Positions 1 to 8,230 of a DNA stretch of 64,000 nt are shown piece after piece. Each line of letters begins with the position of its first letter. Position 1 is the first letter of the stretch. The stretch is from positions 1 through 64,000 of the forward strand of contig CALUHO010000002.1 of the NCBI GenBank assembly GCA_944320465.1, read 5' to 3'. The notes under the pieces were generated by a model. It had not been told where the DNA came from. It ran no database searches and saw nothing but the letters and a program-made list of their open reading frames with translations. Source of the DNA: an uncultured Bacteroidales bacterium (lineage in GTDB: Bacteria; Bacteroidota; Bacteroidia; Bacteroidales; P3). Made by a program: the position numbers and the translations under genes.

Positions 1-72
1 CTTCGGCTAGGCCAGAAGCATGCTGCATGACACAAGCGGGCAATCTCCCCAAAGTCTAATGACCGATTCGGG
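1..72 (+). repeat. Family A MITE-like element, right end only (cut by window start)
   Basis: These bases match the right half of the complete family A copy at 7773-7965 in the same orientation, including the terminal repeat ending in GACCGATTCGGG. The following TTAAA (73-77) would be the right target duplication; the left one lies outside the window. A promoter-like CGAAGATA (82-89; TATCTTCG on the minus strand) sits just beyond the end, so a minus-strand gene to the left may have this element in its leader. Confidence 0.85.
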
Positions 73-141
73 TTAAAAGCGCGAAGATACACATTTTCTG
101 AAAAGCCGCCGGACAAGGCAATGGAAAGCCTATAAAAAAGA

Positions 142-168
142 AAGGCCCGGAGCATAGCTCCGAGCCTT
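142..168 (-). terminator. Rho-independent terminator after the broken T9SS gene
   Basis: A GC-rich hairpin (GGCCCGGAGC / GCTCCGAGCC) is followed on the minus strand by a T-rich run (forward AAAAAAG at about 134-141). It lies 23 bases past the stop of the minus-strand gene that ends at 191. Confidence 0.8.
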
Positions 169-190
169 CCGCAATGGAAATCCAGAATCG

Positions 191-3100
191 TTACCGGATA
201 ACCGCCTTGAGAACAACCGCTTCGTCACCGGCAACCAAACGCACATAATACGTACCGGCCGGCAAAGCCTGCAAATCAAATTCCTGAAGACCGGCTGTCA
301 AGACGCTTTGACCTATCATCCGACCGGCGATGGAATACAGCTGCATCCGGCAAGCTTTCGGCACCGAGATATGGAAACGGCCGTCCGAAGGATTCGGGTA
401 GAGGACAGCATCGGCCACCGAAGCCGGAAACTCATTGCCAACGCCCTTGACTTCAAAGTCTTTCATAGCCTTTTCGGATTCGCCCGTAGCATAAACCGCC
501 ACTACGGCAGCCGTATACTCACCATTGTCCAAGCCTTCAAAAACATAAGTAGTCTCGGTCAGGTTTTCAGCTTTCAGTTCTTCGCCCAAGTATACCTTGT
601 AGCTTTCCGGGCTAAAGCCTTCCGCTGCTTTCCATGTCAAAGTGGCATTGCCTCCATCGGCGGTCACTTCTACCGAAACCGCCAAATCCACCGGCATCGC
701 CTCATCGCTGATTTCCACCGTGGTTTCCACCATTCCGGATTTCCCGCTGGCATAAACCGCCACTACGCCCAAGTCATGCTCGCCGCCGGCCAGATTCTCG
801 AAAGTATACGAAAGCTCGCCGGCTTCCACTTCTCCGGCAAGTACTCCGTCCACATAGAGTTCGTAACCGGTCGGATTGGCCGGAGCATCCCACTGGTAAC
901 TCAAATCATCCAGCTGCAGGCCGAACAGGTACTCCGACTCATAGCGGATGCCTATGTATTTGGCATCTTCCGGTATCTCCACGCTGACCAAGGACCAACC
1001 GACCGGAGCCATCAGGCCTTCATAGCCATCCACCGTCTGGAAATCCTCCAGTCCGGCTCCAGCGACGGAATAAACCACGCTGTACACCTCATCGCTGCTT
1101 TGCGCACCCCGCACATAGAACGAGAACACGCCACCGCCTTGCCGGACCGGACGTACCACATAGTCGTTGTTGGCCTCTCCATCCAGCCGGTACATGGACA
1201 GCAGGCAGCGTTCGCCCGAATAAGCCGGCCAGCCCAAGGGTTCAGGCATCGCCTCGTTGTCGTTATAGACGATGAAGCTTTGCTCTTCCTCCATGTTCGG
1301 CCAGACGAAAGCCTCTTGGGCCGAGGACTGCATACCTCCTTTCTCTCCGCCGCCCAGCAGAATCCATTCGCCCAGACCGTCGATGGCAAAATCCGGGTAG
1401 GATTCAATGTCATCGCTCCAGTTATAGGCATTGACGCCGTATGTCAAAGTGGCATCCTTGCCATTGACCGAAGCCGAAAGGATGATCGGATCGGTTATCA
1501 CTTCCTGCAACGCGATTTTGACGGTGGAATCCTCAGACACGCTGACATCCGACACAAAACGCTGATGATAAGGCAATTCTACTACCAGCTCATAAGCACC
1601 GCGCCATACATCGGCAATGACCGCTTTGCCATCCGCATCAGCCACCGCCGAATAGGCATCGTCGTCATTGGCCAGCAGAATGGATGCACCTTGGGCCGAA
1701 CCGGCCGGGGAGGTGATTTCGAAGGCCAGATCCATTTCCATGTCCTTGTTCAGGACATTGGTGCAGACCGGACTCGACAGATTGTCATGCTCCGTGCCAG
1801 ACCAATCGGCCACTACCGCATAGACATATTGCCCGAAAGGCAATGCAGCATAGTTTTCATCCATGTATTCCAGCTCTTTCACAGACTCTTGGGTCAGAAG
1901 CTCGTACTTGTCGAAGGCCGTGTCTTTCAACCCCCGGTAAATCTTGTATCCGGCAACAGGGTCAACGGAAGTAGCTTCGTCCAAAACCTCCAACGCCAGC
2001 AAGACATTCCCGGAAGCAGAGCCGAACAAATCGGTCAGCTCATACCAAACCCCGGCATACTCTATCAAATTACCTTTTCCGGCAACGCCACCGCTGCGGG
2101 TCGCCGCGCAGGCATAACCTTGGTTCGCGCTTTCCGCCACTTCTACTATCAACCAAAGCTCCTTCTCCAAATCAATGGAAACGTCTTCCGTCACATCAGC
2201 ATAATACCATTCCATTTCCACCACATCCTTGGCGGAAACCGGGCAACGGAACAGTTCACGAGTGGTATCCTCGCAAATCACCAAGGTATATTGTGCCGTT
2301 GCAGAACCCGGCACGAAACCAATCCTCAACACGCTGCCCTCAGCCAGACCGTAAGCTTCCAGATCTTCGGGAGTGAACCTCTGGGCATAACGGAACGCAC
2401 TCTGCTGATCTATGGCCATACGCTGGTTGCCTTCACCATCCGGAGTCCAGCTGACCGTAGCCGTATTGGCAGGCCGGAGCCACTCGACATGAGCCGCTCC
2501 CTCCTCATTCACCGAGACAGATGCATAAGAAACCGGCAACGGATAGTAATCCATTTCCACATCCAACGTGCTGTCCTTGCCGCCAAGATCGAGATTCATC
2601 GAAAGCGTCTTCATGCCCTCCTTGGCAAAACTCAAGGCATAATCCGACGGGCCGTAAATGTTTTCCAAATGATACCGGCCATCTTCGCCTGTCGTATCCT
2701 CGAACACTGCCAGACCTTCGGCCTTCACCGCCACGCCGGAAAGCGGATTCCCCAGCACATCGGACACCGTACCGCTCAATTGGAGTTCAAAGGCTTCCAG
2801 CAACGAGATTTCTTCGGTCACGGTCGATCCTGCCCCGTCTACCCTGACGGCTAGAGGCTCGTTGGAGACGTACCCGGCTTTCCTCGCCACAATCAGGAAT
2901 TCGCCTGCGGGCACGTAGGCGAACGAGATCCGGCCTTCGGCATCGGTACGCAGTTCCAGATCCAGATTCAAGCCTTCCGTTCCTTCAGCCTTGCAGATAC
3001 GGACCAGAGCATCCTGCAACGGGCTGCCCGTTTCCAGATCCTTTACCGTGATGTTGATAGTACCCAGATCCGTATTTTCATTTGCCATCATGGAAACAGA

Positions 3101-5224
3101 AGAATACTTTGCCGAAACAGTGGTAAAACTGTTGTAGCTGCTGACCGTGTCAAAATCGATGGACGTGCTGGGCATGCGGTACTTGATCATCGGGTACTCG
3201 GTTTCTCCCGTATAGGCTGCGGCGGCAAAGGCCGCAGGCTCCTGCATGGGCTTCACGAAGTTCAGCACGATGTTCCCTTCTCCCGGATAATAGTAGCCCG
3301 TCAACGGGATTTCCACGGCATTCTCCCCTGCCTTGAACTGGATTTCTCCATCGTAAACCAATGTCAGGCTGTCTTTTTCCACGAAATCCGGTTCGCTCAG
3401 GTACCCGCCCGTGAAATATTCCATCGAGGTCGTCCCCATATAGATCTTCAGTCGCTCGGAAGCAGTCCCTTCGGCCGGCGCCGTGGCAAACAAAGTCAGA
3501 CGGTCTATGTACATAGGACGACCCGGAGCAGGATACAAAGCCTGGGCGAAACCGGAATTGGCCTCTTCCGTTTCCATGAAAAGGATATTCGGCTCAACCG
3601 TCAATGCCGGGTCCACATTGTGCAGCCAGGCATAATCCTCGTAGCCGCCCAAGCTGGCTATCTCCCGGCTGTCTTCCGTCTCCCCGTTCCCGGCTGTCAG
3701 CACAAAGGTGTGGAGGCCCGGTTCCAGGACAGTGGTAGTGCATTGGAAACGCCCGGATGCTTCATCGTAGGCAGGATCGGCCGCCGCCACGCTTTGGCCG
3801 TTCTCTTCCAGTCCATAGGAAACATCGCCCACATAACCGCCATTCGCACCGCTTGCCGGCCGCCAGCCAATAGTAACCGTCCCGTCCCCGTTCACTGCAG
3901 TGTATACAGTCGAGGGCAAGGCCACTTCGTCGACACCGACAAAGCCGGTACCGAGAGGTATCGTCGTACCCCAGAATTCCTCTTCGTAATAAGCGTAGTT
4001 CGGGCAGATGCCTGCTTCGTTGTAAGCCCTGGCCCTCACGTAATATTCTCCGGGTCCGCCCTCAATGTCGATGGTGTAATCGGCCGCTTCGCCCAATTGA
4101 ATGCCCGACTTTATGGTATCGGCCATAAACTCCTCGAAATATTCGGATTGGCTGTATTCCACAATGATGCCGCCCAGCGATTCCAAAGGTTCGCCCCCCA
4201 TGCTCAGATCCGGCGCCGTCATATCGAGGACTACCTGCATCGCGCCTTCATCCGCTGCCATGGCGGAATTGACAACCAAGGTGCCAGGGACATCCGGACC
4301 GGCGATTTCCCGCATCCCGATATTATCCAAATAAATAGGAAGATCGCCATTCAGGCCAAGGAACGAGAAGGTGAATTGCCTATCCTCCGCTGCCGTGAAA
4401 TTGAACATTAACGGAATCCAATCCGCAGACAAACCCGTGGACATGGCCGAAGAATAGTCATTATCCATCACCAGATACAGGGCATCGTAGTTCGTGGCAC
4501 CCGGCGATGCAACGGCAAACGAAACTTCGTATGTGGTTCCTTTCTCTACCGGAATCCCCGACAGGATCAGTTCCCGGCCGTCAGAATTGTAATCGCTGGT
4601 CAGCTTGAACGACCATTCGCCTTCGTAAGCCGCTTCCTGCGTCCGTTCCATGCCTCCCTTCCCCAAGGGGTCGGAAATAGTCAAAGCGGCCATCGCCTCC
4701 GTTTCATCAGCTTCGAAGCCATTGGCATACGGTAACGTGATTTCTATCTGGGTCGCCTGCGCCGTAACATAGGCAGACGCATTCCCCTCGGCATCCTCCA
4801 CCCTGACGGCATAGGTCTGCAATCCGCTTTCAGAAGTGGCATGCGTGATGGTGCAGACCTGCCCGGGAACCGGGTTATCCAAAGTTTCTTCCAACTCCAG
4901 CTGATTCCCGTTCAGACGGTAAAGTTCCGCCTTGGCCAAGGAAGCCAAAGCATTGCCATTCTGGTCCGTGGAAGGAGCGGAGAACGAAGCCGTCAGCTGG
5001 CCGGCCTTCCACGACAAGGCAAGGCCTTCCACCGGCATCGGTGCCGGGTCAACGTAATAGACCGAAGCCAAGGACGACAACTGGTAATAACTGTCGGTCA
5101 GCTTGGTGATGGCAGCAGTAACCTTGTCCACCGTGGCAATACCCACTTCCGATCCGTCGCTCGGTATATAGTTCCATATTATCCGATTTCCCGCATAATC
5201 GTAGGCGGCCGTCTGCCCGTACAT
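191..5224 (-). CDS. C-terminal fragment of the broken T9SS surface protein (1677 codons open)
   Basis: This is the longest open piece of the broken gene and may be annotated on its own. It has no signal peptide at its first Met (MYGQTAAYDY), which is internal to a propeller-like repeat related to STAAYDYGTETMW upstream. I recognise two carboxypeptidase-regulatory-like beta-sandwich segments (about residues 720-900), a third at about 1165-1240, a cleaved-adhesin/MAM-like jelly roll (about 1260-1445), two fibronectin type III-like repeats (about 1445-1600) and a T9SS type A sorting domain (about 1603-1677, with VLYPNPSDGRFHISV). Such proteins are secreted through the outer membrane and anchored on the surface; the ligand is unknown. 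As it stands it lacks export information, so I treat it as a remnant. Confidence 0.75.
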   Translation of the reverse strand: MYGQTAAYDYAGNRIIWNYIPSDGSEVGIATVDKVTAAITKLTDSYYQLSSLASVYYVDPAPMPVEGLALSWKAGQLTASFSAPSTDQNGNALASLAKAELYRLNGNQLELEETLDNPVPGQVCTITHATSESGLQTYAVRVEDAEGNASAYVTAQATQIEITLPYANGFEADETEAMAALTISDPLGKGGMERTQEAAYEGEWSFKLTSDYNSDGRELILSGIPVEKGTTYEVSFAVASPGATNYDALYLVMDNDYSSAMSTGLSADWIPLMFNFTAAEDRQFTFSFLGLNGDLPIYLDNIGMREIAGPDVPGTLVVNSAMAADEGAMQVVLDMTAPDLSMGGEPLESLGGIIVEYSQSEYFEEFMADTIKSGIQLGEAADYTIDIEGGPGEYYVRARAYNEAGICPNYAYYEEEFWGTTIPLGTGFVGVDEVALPSTVYTAVNGDGTVTIGWRPASGANGGYVGDVSYGLEENGQSVAAADPAYDEASGRFQCTTTVLEPGLHTFVLTAGNGETEDSREIASLGGYEDYAWLHNVDPALTVEPNILFMETEEANSGFAQALYPAPGRPMYIDRLTLFATAPAEGTASERLKIYMGTTSMEYFTGGYLSEPDFVEKDSLTLVYDGEIQFKAGENAVEIPLTGYYYPGEGNIVLNFVKPMQEPAAFAAAAYTGETEYPMIKYRMPSTSIDFDTVSSYNSFTTVSAKYSSVSMMANENTDLGTINITVKDLETGSPLQDALVRICKAEGTEGLNLDLELRTDAEGRISFAYVPAGEFLIVARKAGYVSNEPLAVRVDGAGSTVTEEISLLEAFELQLSGTVSDVLGNPLSGVAVKAEGLAVFEDTTGEDGRYHLENIYGPSDYALSFAKEGMKTLSMNLDLGGKDSTLDVEMDYYPLPVSYASVSVNEEGAAHVEWLRPANTATVSWTPDGEGNQRMAIDQQSAFRYAQRFTPEDLEAYGLAEGSVLRIGFVPGSATAQYTLVICEDTTRELFRCPVSAKDVVEMEWYYADVTEDVSIDLEKELWLIVEVAESANQGYACAATRSGGVAGKGNLIEYAGVWYELTDLFGSASGNVLLALEVLDEATSVDPVAGYKIYRGLKDTAFDKYELLTQESVKELEYMDENYAALPFGQYVYAVVADWSGTEHDNLSSPVCTNVLNKDMEMDLAFEITSPAGSAQGASILLANDDDAYSAVADADGKAVIADVWRGAYELVVELPYHQRFVSDVSVSEDSTVKIALQEVITDPIILSASVNGKDATLTYGVNAYNWSDDIESYPDFAIDGLGEWILLGGGEKGGMQSSAQEAFVWPNMEEEQSFIVYNDNEAMPEPLGWPAYSGERCLLSMYRLDGEANNDYVVRPVRQGGGVFSFYVRGAQSSDEVYSVVYSVAGAGLEDFQTVDGYEGLMAPVGWSLVSVEIPEDAKYIGIRYESEYLFGLQLDDLSYQWDAPANPTGYELYVDGVLAGEVEAGELSYTFENLAGGEHDLGVVAVYASGKSGMVETTVEISDEAMPVDLAVSVEVTADGGNATLTWKAAEGFSPESYKVYLGEELKAENLTETTYVFEGLDNGEYTAAVVAVYATGESEKAMKDFEVKGVGNEFPASVADAVLYPNPSDGRFHISVPKACRMQLYSIAGRMIGQSVLTAGLQEFDLQALPAGTYYVRLVAGDEAVVLKAVIR

Positions 5225-5709
5225 CCGTCCGCATCCGCCACCTCTATGCCGGTGCTGCCCACTGCAGTGGCCTGGCCGCTTTCCTTGTCCACCGAATAAA
5301 GGCTGCCGTCCGTTCCCAAACCGTACATCTGGCCTTCCTTGTCTATCACGATGGAAAAAAAGTAACCGTCTGACGGCAAGCCGGTCACGAAAGCCCCTTG
5401 GGCCCCGATAGCCTCCGTTCCGGAAAAAGTAAACGAATACAAATAATAATTTCCCGTAAACGCCGTACCGGCCTCATTGATTTCAGGCGTATAGACCCAC
5501 ATGGTTTCCGTTCCATAGTCGTATGCCGCCGTGCTGGCATTGAGGACGGCCATGAGAGACTCGTCCGAAACCGTCCATTGCTCGGCGCTTCCCGTTGCCG
5601 GGTCAAAGGAGAACATGCCATAGATGGAAGTTCCTCCATAAGGGCTGTCATCGCCCCATAATCCTATAGGACTTCCCAATCCATGTACCCATGGTAGGAT
5701 ACAGAACAC
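5179..5709 (-). pseudogene. Middle fragment of the broken T9SS surface protein
   Basis: This frame lies between two frameshifts. It encodes propeller-like strands (GMFSFDPATGSAEQWTVSD, TAAYDYGTETMWVYTP, GQMYGLGTDGSLYSVD) typical of the N-terminal repeats of large Bacteroidota surface proteins. It ends out of frame at 5179, while the homologous continuation (TAAYDYAGNRIIW) is in the frame of 191-5224. Restoring continuity needs one base added (or two removed) near 5210-5225. Confidence 0.75.
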
Positions 5710-6080
5710 TGTAATTACCTTGATAAGGGAAGGACAAGAGTTCCGGTTCCCCCACCGTATTGCCTTCCACGCTGAATCGCATCAGCATATTCCCCGACTG
5801 GGTATAGACCGCGCCCATGAAGTTTGAAACCTCGCCGTCGCCGGCTTTCATGGAAAATCCTCTTGAAGCCGGATTCTGCGCCTGAGAATAATAGACCTTT
5901 GCCCCATCCTTCAACAAAGGCTGGGCGGATTCCTTATTCAAAAGAGGCTTGCCCGGCATTTCCTTCATGTCCCGCAATGCCGCTTTCGACAAGCTCCTCA
6001 ATGACCTCGATTGAGGATTTTGCAGAACCAGATTTCGGTTCTCTTTTACTAATTCTTGCTTGCTCGGAGGAAGTGCTTCC
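5648..6080 (-). pseudogene. N-terminal body fragment of the broken T9SS surface protein, after the MITE
   Basis: The open frame continues without stops from the left edge of the MITE (FKEALPPSKQELVKENRN...) through MRSLSKAALRDMKEMPGKP to YSVLYPTMGTWIG, then shifts at about 5650-5705. It has no signal peptide of its own; that sequence lies at 6361-6290 on the far side of the insertion. Confidence 0.75.
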
Positions 6081-6085
6081 TTGAA

Positions 6086-6278
6086 CCCAAATCGGTCATT
6101 AGACTTCGGGGAGATTGCCCGCTTGTGTCATGCAGCATGCTTCTCGCCTAGCCGAAGGCGTAGCGGGCTACGTCGAGGCGTAGCGAGAAACAGGATGCGG
6201 ACAGAGGCGGGCAAGATGCCCGAAAGCCTCATTTTCCTAACCGAAAACAGCCCCGGCGTGTCTAATGACCGATTTGGG
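6086..6278 (-). mobile_element. Family A MITE-like element inserted in a surface-protein gene
   Basis: The element is 193 bp with 19-bp terminal inverted repeats (CCCAAATCGGTCATTAGAC and its complement, the inner bases slightly diverged). It is flanked by the perfect 5-bp direct repeat TTGAA (6081-6085 and 6279-6283). Inside is a palindrome built from GCCTAGCCGAAGGCGTAGCG. It has no coding capacity. It lies in the orientation opposite to 7773-7965. The host frame is continuous when the element plus one duplication is removed. Confidence 0.93.
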
Positions 6279-6361
6279 TTGAAACCTTCTTGTGCCACGG
6301 ATGGTAAAACCATACCGGCACTAAAGAGCAAAGACATCAAAATAACTTTTACCTTTTTCAT

Positions 6362-6652
6362 AAATAGGTTTTTTGGTTGAACTTTCCCTGTTTTTCGTTT
6401 GGATGCAATAAATAACATGCAACTTACTTAAGGATTCCTTTTTCTCTGTAACTATTCAATTTTAGTCAATACTCCGTGAACAAACAGTTGTGAGGATAGG
6501 CGTTTCTCTATACAACAGCAAATGAATCCTGGATTTTTTTAGATTTGCCCTAATATCCAATCAAGAATCCATATTGGACACTTCTCTCTGCCCCCAAATA
6601 AGCCTTATGGATAACACCACTCACAGCTTCCTCCATCGAGGTCCTGAGGAAT
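6362..6652. other. Intergenic region between gpsA and the broken T9SS gene
   Basis: This A+T-rich stretch holds the presumed 5' region of the minus-strand broken gene and the 3' flank of gpsA. I see no convincing gene or strong hairpin in it. Confidence 0.5.
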
Positions 6653-7645
6653 TCAGGAGAACAACGTTTCCAACTGCCGGAAAATCCGCTTGGGACTGCG
6701 GTTTTCATATAGAATGGCATGAACTGCCTCGAAAATAGGCATCGCCACTTGGAAATTCTGCTTGATGGCATGAACGCTGCCCGAAGCGTAATAGCCCTCT
6801 GCCACCATTTTCATCTCCAAGATGGCTGACTTGACCGAGTAACCCTGCCCGATCATATTGCCGAATGTCCGGTTACGGCTAAACTGGGAATAAGAAGTCA
6901 CAAGGAGATCGCCCAAATAAGAAGCAGAATTCAGGTTCCGCTTGATATCGTGCACTTTTTCCAAAAAGACCCGCATTTCTTCAAGCGCATTGCTGACCAG
7001 TACGGAGACAAAGTTGTCGCCATAGCCCAAGCCTTTGGCGATACCGACCGCCAAGGCATACACATTTTTCATTACAGCCGCGTATTCTATCCCGTAGACA
7101 TCATCGCTGCAACGTGTCCGCACATATTCGCAAGAGAAAAGCCGGGCTATATGTTCGGCCAACTCTGGATTGCGCGAAGCCGCTGTCAAGTAAGTGAGAC
7201 GATTCAAAGCGATTTCCTCCGCATGGGACGGCCCGCTGATAGCCGCCAGATTTTCTTCCGGCAGGCCGAAAGCATCCCTCAGGTATTCGCATACCACCTG
7301 ATCGTGTTCAGGGATGATGCCCTTGATGGCTGAACAAACTTTCTTTCCTGCCAACATGCCGGCGTTCAAGCTTTGCAACACCCCTGGCAAATAAACTGCC
7401 GGAACTACCATCACCAAGGTATCGGCTGCCTTGACCATCTGATTGATGTCGCTGCTGACATGCAAGCGTTCCACCGGAAATTCCACCGCCGACAAATACA
7501 AGGGATTGATTCCCTCCGTCTGCAAGCCTTCCAAAATTTCAGGCTCCCGAACCCACCAATAAAGTTCCTCTTGGGTGTTCAGTAATATTTTGGCGATAGC
7601 CGTAGCCCAGCTTCCGCCTCCAATGACCGCGACATTCTTATTCAT
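6653..7645 (-). CDS. gpsA: NAD(P)H-dependent glycerol-3-phosphate dehydrogenase
   Basis: The enzyme reduces dihydroxyacetone phosphate to sn-glycerol 3-phosphate in the cytoplasm for phospholipid synthesis. The protein is 330 residues, the usual GpsA length. It starts MNKNVAVIGGGSWATAI, a Rossmann dinucleotide-binding loop. Family segments follow: VVPAVYLPGVL, SAIKGI, AISGPSHAEEIA, the catalytic-lysine region VMKNVYALAVGIAKGLGYGDN, and LGDLLVTSYSQFSRNRTFG. The frame stays open upstream to 7786, but the ATG at 7645 is the start that begins the Rossmann strand. A TAnnTTTG site (7652-7659) lies only six bases upstream, so the transcript may be nearly leaderless. A family A MITE lies about 130 bp upstream. 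The gene stands alone, facing the broken T9SS gene. Confidence 0.95.
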   Translation of the reverse strand: MNKNVAVIGGGSWATAIAKILLNTQEELYWWVREPEILEGLQTEGINPLYLSAVEFPVERLHVSSDINQMVKAADTLVMVVPAVYLPGVLQSLNAGMLAGKKVCSAIKGIIPEHDQVVCEYLRDAFGLPEENLAAISGPSHAEEIALNRLTYLTAASRNPELAEHIARLFSCEYVRTRCSDDVYGIEYAAVMKNVYALAVGIAKGLGYGDNFVSVLVSNALEEMRVFLEKVHDIKRNLNSASYLGDLLVTSYSQFSRNRTFGNMIGQGYSVKSAILEMKMVAEGYYASGSVHAIKQNFQVAMPIFEAVHAILYENRSPKRIFRQLETLFS

Positions 7646-7651
7646 AGCTGG

Positions 7652-7659
7652 CAAAAGTA
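7652..7659 (-). promoter_or_regulatory. Possible -7 box of gpsA (TACTTTTG)
   Basis: The minus strand reads TACTTTTG, matching TAnnTTTG, with a TTG about 22 bases further upstream. It lies immediately before the gpsA ATG, implying a very short or absent leader. Confidence 0.4.
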
Positions 7660-7772
7660 GTAAATTCCCCGCAACAGGAATCAATTCCCGGAAACAGACC
7701 CGTCCAACAGTTCCTATCCGATTCCAAATTTCCCGGCAAACACGTAAAAACTGCAAAGCATACACTGATAAA

Positions 7773-7965
7773 CCCAAATCGGTCATTAGACACGCCGAGT
7801 CCGTTTTTGATTGGGAAAGTGAGGCTTTCGGGCATCTTGCCCGCCTCTGTCCGCATCCTGATTCTCGCTACGCCTCGACGTAGCCCGCTACGCCTTCGGC
7901 TAGGCGAGAAGCATGCTGCATGACACAAGCGGGCAATCTCCCCAAAGTCTAATGACCGATTTGGG
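7773..7965 (+). mobile_element. Family A MITE-like element, complete copy upstream of gpsA
   Basis: The element is 193 bp with terminal inverted repeats CCCAAATCGGTCATTAGAC / GTCTAATGACCGATTTGGG and the perfect 5-bp target duplication ATAAA (7768-7772 and 7966-7970). It has the same internal palindrome as the other copies. It sits between gpsA and the metallopeptidase gene. Confidence 0.93.
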
Positions 7966-8108
7966 ATAAATGAGAGAAAGAGAAGAAAGAATTGAAGAAA
8001 ATGGAAGGATATGTCCAACAAAAAAGCGACCTTGTCAGAATATTCCAACAAAATCGCTTCTTTTAGGAAGGGGAACTTCAGCCACTTCCCTTATCAACCA
8101 CTACCCGG

Positions 8109-8230
8109 TAAAACTGGCTTTTTAGCGGTCAGATACAAGGCGCGCGGAACTGAACCGGAGCGTACTTTTGTACGTGAGGATGCGGTGCAGTTCCGCGCAA
8201 CGAAGTAGATGCCGCTAAAACACAGTTTTA
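8109..8230. repeat. Four-tier nested palindrome at the 3' end of the metallopeptidase gene
   Basis: Nested inverted arms are TAAAACTG (8109-8116) with CAGTTTTA (8223-8230), TTTTAGCGG (8120-8128) with CCGCTAAAA (8212-8220), GCGCGGAACTG (8142-8152) with CAGTTCCGCGC (8188-8198), and a central CGTAC-TTTT-GTACG (8161-8174). The outer right arm includes the TAA stop of the minus-strand gene. It probably acts as a terminator or mRNA 3'-end structure and may be a dispersed repeat. Confidence 0.8.

Larger units (their letters stand above)
191..6361 (-). pseudogene. Very large T9SS surface protein gene, broken by a MITE and two frameshifts
   Basis: The original start is the ATG at 6361, opening a clear signal peptide (MKKVKVILMSLLF... 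ending SVAQ). Family A element 6086-6278 then interrupts codons after SVAQEGF. Removing the element and one copy of the TTGAA duplication joins SVAQEG to FKEALPPSKQELV with no stop and runs into the frame that continues to about 5650. The reading frame then shifts once at about 5650-5705 and again at about 5210-5225. The rest encodes adhesin-like domains and a C-terminal T9SS sorting domain. The intact product would have been about 1990 residues. Three independent lesions argue for a true pseudogene, although each frameshift alone could be a sequencing or assembly error. In its present form the signal peptide is separated from the body, so secretion of the product is not expected. Confidence 0.85.

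Noticed and set aside
308..2854. An 848-codon open frame on the plus strand opposite the broken surface-protein gene
   Set aside because: It is antisense to well-supported T9SS domains, has no signal or family motifs and has codon use typical of shadow frames.
6128..6418. A separate 96-codon gene with a signal peptide
   Set aside because: It is the true N-terminus of the broken surface-protein gene running into the MITE; the residues after SVAQEGF are translated from the element.
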